A DNA stretch of 64,000 nucleotides from Nematopogon swammerdamellus. Its lineage: Eukaryota; Arthropoda; Insecta; Lepidoptera; Adelidae. Position numbers and translations under genes: made by a program. The notes beneath the pieces were generated by a model. The model searched no databases and had not been told where the DNA came from. It saw only the letters and a program-made list of their open reading frames with translations. Location of the stretch: contig OX336343.1 of the NCBI GenBank assembly GCA_946902875.1, forward strand, positions 24,475,596-24,539,595, given 5' to 3'. Shown piece after piece: positions 58,045 through 64,000 of this stretch; position 1 is the first letter of the stretch, and each line of letters starts with the position of its first letter.

Positions 58045-59604
58045 ATGGACGACACAACCAGTAAAAAGAAATTACCCCAGGAGGGTACCGGCCGTGCCGG
58101 AGAATCCCTCCCTGAGCAAAACTCAGGCTGCCCCACGTATTCTGGGGGGGGCAACTTTGTGCCACACCAATATGAAAACTACTTGCTACAAACTGACGAA
58201 ACGGACCCGACTAGGACCCAGCGCTCTTCAGCATCCGTGCTGGAGGGTGTGAAAAACTATACAGGAAAAGAACGCCCGAAATTCGTGCAACAAACTTTCC
58301 ACCAAGGCATGTTTTTCAACAAACAGAAATCTGCATCACTTGGCGAGCTCAGAATCCCAAAAACAACAGAAAGTAAGAAGGCTACTGACAATCTAGCTAC
58401 ATCCAAGTTTACGTGGCAAAGAGCTCCAGTCCTACGTAAAAGAGAACGGTCTCCAGATGCTCCCACTCCTAAATCCAAAGTACACAAAAAGTCCTCGCAT
58501 CTGGCTAGACTAGACCGAAGGACAGAACGCATATTTGAAAAACCAACTGTCACCACCAGCAACAGCTTCTCTGGACTAGATGTTGACGTAGAAGGAAAAG
58601 AACCACAAACCGAAGGAGAAAAACCGGAAGGCTTGAAAGTGTCTAAACCACCGCCAATTATTCTATATGGAGTCGATAACCTGAACGACCTCTCACTTTT
58701 GATAGAAGAAGCTGTTGAAAAAAACAGTTACAGTTATAAAATAATTACAAAAAACCAACTCAGAATAACAAGTGACTCCGTAGAGACCTACAAAAAACTG
58801 ATATCTCACATAAGAAGTAAAGGCTTAATCGGACATACATTTACGAGAAAAGAGGAACGATGCTACAGAATAATAATCAAGAACCTCCACCACACCACAC
58901 CAATTGAAGAAATTGAAAGAAGTATTGAAAGCACTGGCAATAAAATCAGAGGGCAAATTATCTGCGCGCGGAGTCGAACAACAAAAGCACCACTTGATAC
59001 ATTCTTTGTCAATCTTGAACCTTCTATAAACAACAAGGAAGTAAAACATCTTGAATATATATACAACCAAAAAATAAAAATAGAAGACCCAAAAAGAAAA
59101 TCTGCTATCGCACAGTGCTCTCGGTGTCAACAATATGGCCACACTAAAAACAACTGTATGCGGCCCCACCGATGTGTGAAATGTGCTGGCGGTCATAAGA
59201 CTTCAGAGTGTCCAAAGAAGGACAGGAGCACCCTTGCTACTTGCGCTCTGTGCTTCGATGCACACCCTGCAAACTACAAGGGCTGCCAAGTCTACAAAGA
59301 AATACTTGCCAGAAAGACTCAAAGACAAGGTCGAAGAACCACTGCTCAACAAGAATCCTCAGATCATCATAACACGCTAAAAGGCACAGGCCAAGCCAAT
59401 GTCCCCAAAAAGCCAACAAAGAACAGCAACATCAACAGCTACGCTGACGCAGCGAAGAAACCCAGAGACGAAGAAATGTCTCAACCAACAAACACTCTAG
59501 AGAAAATATTATTAGCCCAATCAGAAAAAATTGATAATCTAGTAAATCAAATAGGCAACCTAGTTAGCCTAATTACAATGCTTGTAAGTAAAATTCATAA
59601 ATAA
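58045..59604 (+). CDS. Jockey-like ORF1 (Gag-like nucleic-acid-binding protein)
   Basis: 519 codons. N-terminal third: basic, Ser/Thr- and Lys-rich, likely disordered. Middle (about residues 205-330): the RRM-like region (PPIILYGVDNLNDLSLLIEE, YRIIIKNLHHTTPIEEIERS). Then three zinc knuckles (CSRCQQYGHTKNNC, CVKCAGGHKTSEC, CALCFDAHPANYKGC) at about residues 357-415. The C-terminus ends with a leucine/isoleucine-rich helix that could multimerise. Proteins of this type coat element RNA and guide it in the cell. The start at 58045 follows a 330-bp 5' UTR; no closer upstream in-frame Met was preferred. Confidence 0.9.
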   Translation: MDDTTSKKKLPQEGTGRAGESLPEQNSGCPTYSGGGNFVPHQYENYLLQTDETDPTRTQRSSASVLEGVKNYTGKERPKFVQQTFHQGMFFNKQKSASLGELRIPKTTESKKATDNLATSKFTWQRAPVLRKRERSPDAPTPKSKVHKKSSHLARLDRRTERIFEKPTVTTSNSFSGLDVDVEGKEPQTEGEKPEGLKVSKPPPIILYGVDNLNDLSLLIEEAVEKNSYSYKIITKNQLRITSDSVETYKKLISHIRSKGLIGHTFTRKEERCYRIIIKNLHHTTPIEEIERSIESTGNKIRGQIICARSRTTKAPLDTFFVNLEPSINNKEVKHLEYIYNQKIKIEDPKRKSAIAQCSRCQQYGHTKNNCMRPHRCVKCAGGHKTSECPKKDRSTLATCALCFDAHPANYKGCQVYKEILARKTQRQGRRTTAQQESSDHHNTLKGTGQANVPKKPTKNSNINSYADAAKKPRDEEMSQPTNTLEKILLAQSEKIDNLVNQIGNLVSLITMLVSKIHK

Positions 59605-62272
59605 CCTAAGAATTGCCGCTTGGAACATCAATGGTCTAGCACACAACAAACATGAGGTAGAACTACTGGTGGCGACACACAAGCTTGATATCCTGTTACT
59701 CTCAGAAACACATCTGACAGACCAAAGAAGCTTTACTTTAAAAGACTACTCTTGCTACTTCACAAACCATCCAGATGGCACTGCCCACGGAGGAACAGCG
59801 GTAATGATTAGAAACTGTATAAAACACCATGAATTGTGCGAATATCGGCGTGATTACTTGCAAGCCAGTTCCATATCAATTGACAACTGGCAGGGTCCAT
59901 TAGCAATTGCAGGAATATACTGCCCCCCCAAACATCGAATAAAACAGGACATGTTCTCCGAGTTTTTTGCAACTCTTGGACACAAGTTCATAAGCGGTGG
60001 GGACTGGAATGCAAAGCATACACACTGGGGATCCAGAATGATACTCACGCGTGGAAGAGAACTTAAAAAATCCATGGCTGCAAATCACTTGGAAACTATA
60101 TCAACTGGAGAACCAACACATTGGCCCTCTGACCAGAATAAAATACCAGACGTCCTGGACTTCTTCGTAACAAAAAATGTTACTAATGCATATTACACTG
60201 TAGAATCATGTTTGGACAGCTCTTCAGACCATAGTCCCATAATTCTGACACTGAGCACTAATGTTGTTGAAAAAATCCAAAAGTGTACTTTGTTCAATAG
60301 GAAAACTGACTGGGAATCTTTCCAAAACTGTGTTGAGGACAACATAAACTTGCGTGTCCCACTGAAGACTTCAGATGATGTGGAAAATGCAGTCCTACAC
60401 GTTACTAAACTCATCCAGAAAGCGGCTTGGAAGTCAACACCTACTCTCTCCCAAAAAGTCTTACAAAATGTCAACTATACTCTTGAAATCAGGAAGAAGG
60501 TCACAGAGAAAAGGAAAATAAGGCGCCAATGGCAACTAAATAGACTACCAGAGGACAAAACTAGACTAAACAGAGCTAAAAGGCAGCTGAAGAAACTGAT
60601 ACTGGAAGTACAAAATCAAACACTTCAAGACAAACTTGAAAAACTGTCCCCAAACAGAAACGACAACCACTCCCTTTGGAGAATTACAAAGTCATTTAAA
60701 AGACCACAGCAAACAATACCACCACTCAGAAAAGCAGATAGCACATGGGCTAGAAGTCCTAAAGAGAAGGTGGAGATCTTCGGAAAACATCTTGAAAATG
60801 TTTTTAAGCCAAATGAGGGAACAGACAAAGCAAAGGAAGATGAGATTGACCGATTTCTAAAAAGTGATCTACAGCTTTCACTTCCACTTAAACCGGTCAC
60901 TGTCAAAGAACTAATACGTGTAATAAAAAACTTAGAAAACAAAAAGGCCCCAGGTTTTGATCTGATAACGGGTGAGGTACTCAAAAAGCTTCCAAGAAAG
61001 GGAGTAGTGTTTCTTGTCATATTATATAACTCTATACTAAGACTACAGTACTTTCCACATCTGTGGAAACTCTCCCAAATTAATATGATTCACAAGGAAG
61101 GCAAACCTATAAATGAGGTGACTTCGTATCGGCCCATAAGTCTTCTTCCCCTGTTGTCGAAATTGTTTGAGACTGTCTTTTTGCTCCGCCTAAAACCATT
61201 GATGGAAGAGAGAAGCTTAATACCAGATCACCAATTTGGCTTCCGCTCACATCATTCGACCATAGAGCAGGTGCACCGAATCGTGCAGCAGATACGACAT
61301 ACATATGAGAAAAAGGAGTACTGCTCTGCAGTGTTTCTCGACATCCAACAAGCATTCGACCGTGTCTGGCATAAGGGGCTACTATTCAAAATAAAAAAAA
61401 CACTTCCTCACACAGTATACATGCTGATAGCATCCTATCTAGAGGGCCGAATGTTTCAAGTAAAGTTTGAAGAGGAACACTCCACCTTCCACGAATGTCT
61501 AGCGGGAGTGCCACAAGGGTCAGTACTTGGCCCTGTGCTCTACACCATTTACACTTCTGACTTGCCAACATCACACAACGTACTGGTTGCCACTTACGCA
61601 GACGATACAGCATGTCTTGCGAGTAACTCCGACCCGAAACGAGCATCTGATGATCTCCAAAAACACATCCACAAGATCGATGAATGGCTGGACAAGTGGA
61701 GAATAAAGGCTAGCTCATCCAAGTCAGTTCACATAACATTCACACTAAGACGTGGAGACTGCCCTCCAGTGCAGATGAAAGGTGAAACGTTACCACACAA
61801 AACCAGCGTCAAATATCTCGGCTGTCACTTAGATAGAGGACTGCACTGGAAAACCCACATAAAGAGTAAAAAAGATCAACTGAACTTAAGCTACAACAAA
61901 ATGTATTGGCTGCTTGGAAGACAATCGAAACTGTCATTATTTAACAAACTCACTGTCTACAAAAGCATACTAAAACCAATCTGGACGTATGGTATAGAGC
62001 TGTGGGGTACTGCTAGTACATCCAATGTGGAAATTCTGCAACGGTTCCAGAATAAAGTCCTGCGGTGTATCAGCAGTGCACCTTGGTTCGCCAGGAACGA
62101 GGAGATTCACGAGTACCTTGAGGTGCCGACCATCAAAGAGGAAATAGAGAAAAGAGCACTATCATATAAAACTCGTCTCCAGAGTCATGTCAACTGCCTG
62201 GCATTGAATTTGTTGGAAACTGCAAATCAGGTTTCGCGGTTGAAACGCATCAAACCAATCATTGCTACATAA
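59588..62272 (+). CDS. Jockey-like ORF2: apurinic-type endonuclease and reverse transcriptase
   Basis: The frame is open from 59588 and overlaps the end of ORF1 by 17 bases in the +1 phase. There is no ATG before the endonuclease starts (RIAAWNINGLAH, then LLLSETHL, GDWNAKHTHWGS and SSDHSPI with the catalytic N, E, D and D-H residues). RT motifs follow: VTSYRPISLLPLLSKLFE, VFLDIQQAFDRVWH, GVPQGSVLGPVLYTIYTSDLP and the catalytic box TYADDTA, then KYLGCHLD and the C-terminal IWTYGIELWG and RRxP-like region. It is about 890 codons, normal for Jockey ORF2. Translation probably relies on frameshifting or re-initiation without a standard start; the first non-ATG candidate near 59669 would delete the endonuclease's first motif and is rejected. 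Confidence 0.9.
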   Translation, partial: VKFINNLRIAAWNINGLAHNKHEVELLVATHKLDILLLSETHLTDQRSFTLKDYSCYFTNHPDGTAHGGTAVMIRNCIKHHELCEYRRDYLQASSISIDNWQGPLAIAGIYCPPKHRIKQDMFSEFFATLGHKFISGGDWNAKHTHWGSRMILTRGRELKKSMAANHLETISTGEPTHWPSDQNKIPDVLDFFVTKNVTNAYYTVESCLDSSSDHSPIILTLSTNVVEKIQKCTLFNRKTDWESFQNCVEDNINLRVPLKTSDDVENAVLHVTKLIQKAAWKSTPTLSQKVLQNVNYTLEIRKKVTEKRKIRRQWQLNRLPEDKTRLNRAKRQLKKLILEVQNQTLQDKLEKLSPNRNDNHSLWRITKSFKRPQQTIPPLRKADSTWARSPKEKVEIFGKHLENVFKPNEGTDKAKEDEIDRFLKSDLQLSLPLKPVTVKELIRVIKNLENKKAPGFDLITGEVLKKLPRKGVVFLVILYNSILRLQYFPHLWKLSQINMIHKEGKPINEVTSYRPISLLPLLSKLFETVFLLRLKPLMEERSLIPDHQFGFRSHHSTIEQVHRIVQQIRHTYEKKEYCSAVFLDIQQAFDRVWHKGLLFKIKKTLPHTVYMLIASYLEGRMFQVKFEEEHSTFHECLAGVPQGSVLGPVLYTIYTSDLPTSHNVLVATYADDTACLASNSDPKRASDDLQKHIHKIDEWLDKWRIKASSSKSVHITFTLRRGDCPPVQMKGETLPHKTSVKYLGCHLDRGLHWKTHIKSKKDQLNLSYNKMYWLLGRQSKLSLFNKLTVYKSILKPIWTYGIELWGTASTSNVEILQRFQNKVLRCISSAPWFARNEEIHEYLEVPTIKEEIEKRALSYKTRLQSHVNCLALNLLETANQVSRLKRIKPIIAT

Positions 62273-62387
62273 AGTGATGAAATGATTATGATGTTGCATG
62301 CTAATGAGTGTGCAGCATCCCTCGGACATAAAACATACCAGACATCTGATAAAGGCCACTATGGTGGCTGCTTGCAGATAGAACACG

Positions 62388-62419
62388 AAGAAAGAAAAAA
62401 AAAAAAAAAAAAAAAAAAA
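62388..62419 (+). other. Poly(A) tail of the Jockey-like element
   Basis: GAAAGAAAAAAAA... an almost pure A-run of about 27 bases directly before the right target duplication, as produced by target-primed reverse transcription. Confidence 0.9.
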
Positions 62420-62428
62420 CCTAATTGA

Positions 62429-64000
62429 AAGGACTTTTGATTGTTTGGATTGACACGTTTGAATAGGATGCTATTCCCTGAGATACAAACATTCTTTTCT
62501 AATGTAAACTGTGGGAAAATTCAACATATGTGACATTTTTCCCTAACTAAATAGTAATAAATATGATTTCTTTTTCAATGAAATCGTTATTGACTGCTGT
62601 AAAATTCACTAAGAGCGATAATACTTAGAATAGGCGGTCAACTTAGTCGATCTACGAGCACCCGTTCTACTCGTGCCCGCGACTGTGTCGACGGCCTTAG
62701 GAGTTCAATCTGCGCAGTACGAATTGCTGACCGAATCACTTTCATTTCTGCGGTCGCCGAGTTTGCAGCGAACCTGAACTGCTAAAAATAAGAAACCTCC
62801 CACACAAGGTACGCCTGCTAGGTAGCACCTCCCTAAGTTGCGCTTGGTTAATAAGAATGTAATTCAGATCCTCCTTGTTTTGTAGTAATGTTTGTGTCTA
62901 CGGCTAAAATTTTTCTACGAATTGCTGACTCAATGTGCACATTTTTTTTCTATCTAACTGCTTGTAATTTCAGCCATCGATGTCTAATTTTATAGATCGA
63001 ACGTCGCGCGATTTAACCTGTACTATGTTTCGTCTTAACAAGTGTGCGTGCATTCACACACAGTATTGTGATACTCACACAAGCACACACTTACATCATA
63101 TAGTCGTTTCATGTCCGTAAACGGCGGGCATCGGAGCGCGCCGCGCCTCCTGCCACGAGATACTTTCGTGTTTGCATTTTAGACGCCGCCATGCTGTCAC
63201 GTGACGCGATCCCTTCGATGTTACTGTCGCGTTCTCACTTGCCTACAGGTGATAAGAGTGAGCGAGAAAGTTGTCATCGCTCGCCCATCGGCGCGATTGT
63301 CGTATTTCCGCTCACTCTTATGATCAGTAGGCAAGTGGGAACGAGAACGCGATAGCTACGTCACACAATCCGTGACATGTCAGCATGGCTTCTTAACACG
63401 TCATAACATGCTCAGGCGAAACAAACAACAACGTTTGTCACTGTTACTCTTGCATAAAACACAGCTTTACTCTTTCTCATTCGCTCTTTATATTAATTAC
63501 GTATACAAAAATCTGTTTAACATAAAATTTGAGAAAAAAACCAGCAAAATAAATACTTACTGATGGAAGGAGACGCCATTCTTTACGTAATTTCGATCTG
63601 AGCTGTTACAATACTTGTACTTGTACAATACTTGTAACAGCAACCGGGCATGCTGAACACACGCACTTTTGCGCCACAGACTCGGTACAGTAAGACTTAC
63701 GCTCAACACGCGCTGCACACGCCGTATGAAGCGGCTGTCCGTGAAATCTGCAATTTATGCAGTTCTCGTCGAGAACAAATTTTTTCGGGAGTAATGTATG
63801 GGATGGGCATATCTCTAAATATACATCAATGATTTCAGCTTGCACTCCACTACTAGGCTGTACTTGCCGTGCATAATGTTCTTGTGTTCCCCACATACTA
63901 AGAAATGGTAGAAATTAGTTATTTGTACCTTGTGGCAGGGCCGTCGCCATTAGTGAGAACTGCATGTATTTTTGGCACGGCCATATTGTGACTTTGAAAA
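62429..64000. other. Unassigned right-hand region with an inverted repeat
   Basis: No gene recognised. The only clear structure is an imperfect inverted repeat at about 63227-63355: TCGCGTTCTCACTTGCCTAC and TAAGAGTGAGCG against CGCTCACTCTTA and GTAGGCAAGTGGGAACGAGAACGCGA. A short CAATACTTGTACTTGTACAATACTTG repeat is at 63608. Moderately GC-rich patches (62650-62760, 63120-63200 with CACGTG) hint at a nearby promoter, but no coding exon is evident. Confidence 0.45.

Larger units (their letters stand above)
57717..62417 (+). mobile_element. Full-length Jockey-like non-LTR retrotransposon
   Basis: About 4.7 kb with a 5' UTR, ORF1, ORF2 and a poly(A) tail, bounded by the 11-bp duplication AACCTAATTGA (57706-57716 and 62418-62428). 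Both ORFs are free of stops, so this copy is young and may still be mobile. Gag-like ORF1 plus an EN-RT ORF2 without RNase H fits the Jockey clade. The dead Gag fragment at 345-943 is a relative. Confidence 0.9.

Noticed and set aside
59669..62272. Starting ORF2 of the Jockey-like element at the GTG codon near 59669
   Set aside because: The endonuclease motif WNINGL lies upstream in the same open frame, so a start there would remove an essential catalytic part.
63606..63896. 96-codon minus-strand ORF with several cysteines as a secreted peptide
   Set aside because: No signal peptide, no recognisable cysteine framework and no splice or conservation evidence.

Overview
This is animal nuclear DNA, almost certainly from an insect and most likely a moth or butterfly (Lepidoptera). 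It carries intron-split genes, including an insect-type ribosomal protein L29. The background is AT-rich, with very dense transposon debris of types I associate with lepidopteran genomes: Jockey-like and RTE-like non-LTR elements, TTAA-flanked piggyBac-type MITEs, hAT elements with 8-bp duplications, and tRNA-headed SINEs. There are no operons, and most open frames are chance or transposon relics.

Host genes. (1) A low-specificity L-threonine aldolase lies on the minus strand from about 10.6 kb down to 5.8 kb. Four exons are recognisable: A 10380-10641, B 7670-7836, C 7366-7586, D 6393-6529. Two of them sit in tandem arrays made from pieces of the gene itself. A 127-bp unit (13 copies plus a partial one) contains the splice acceptor and 5' half of exon B. 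A 156-bp unit (5 copies) contains all of exon D plus 19 bp of intron. The stretch that should lie between exons A and B was not found, and the gene's 3' end is replaced by LTR elements, so the locus is probably broken or recently remodelled. (2) RpL29 is on the plus strand, with coding exons 25033-25069, 26902-26966 and 42202-42321, a TOP-like leader exon near 24.71 kb, and a 15.2-kb second intron. (3) There are two weaker candidate first exons: a THAP zinc-finger start (55310-55406) and a GC-rich ORF start (53929-54043).

Transposon layout. 0-5.8 kb: a non-LTR Gag relic, then a minus-strand Ty3/Gypsy element with nearly identical LTRs but broken pol, inserted in the LTR of a second, plus-strand LTR element. 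10.7-24.6 kb: MITEs, a TTAA element, a satellite, tRNA/5S-like SINEs, long palindromes, a hAT element and a minus-strand RT relic. 25-42 kb (RpL29 introns): a second TTAA element, several RT relics, a large TIR element with a nested hAT, a foldback element carrying a nuclease-like ORF, and a non-coding LTR element (34345-40638) with two 1769-bp LTRs that look identical. 42-57 kb: a pogo-type MITE, non-LTR relics including a 3-kb RNase H-bearing element, a CpG-rich block, and a second nuclease-like ORF split by a 2.4-kb insertion. 57.7-62.4 kb: a full-length Jockey-like element with both ORFs open, a poly(A) tail and an 11-bp target duplication.

The most unusual features are the two exon-derived tandem arrays in one gene, the SINE family with a 5S rRNA-like block between tRNA-like A and B boxes, the abutting perfect palindromes at 15.13-15.30 kb, the non-coding long-LTR element, and the nuclease-like ORF family with iterated GGCCTTCGGCC subterminal repeats.
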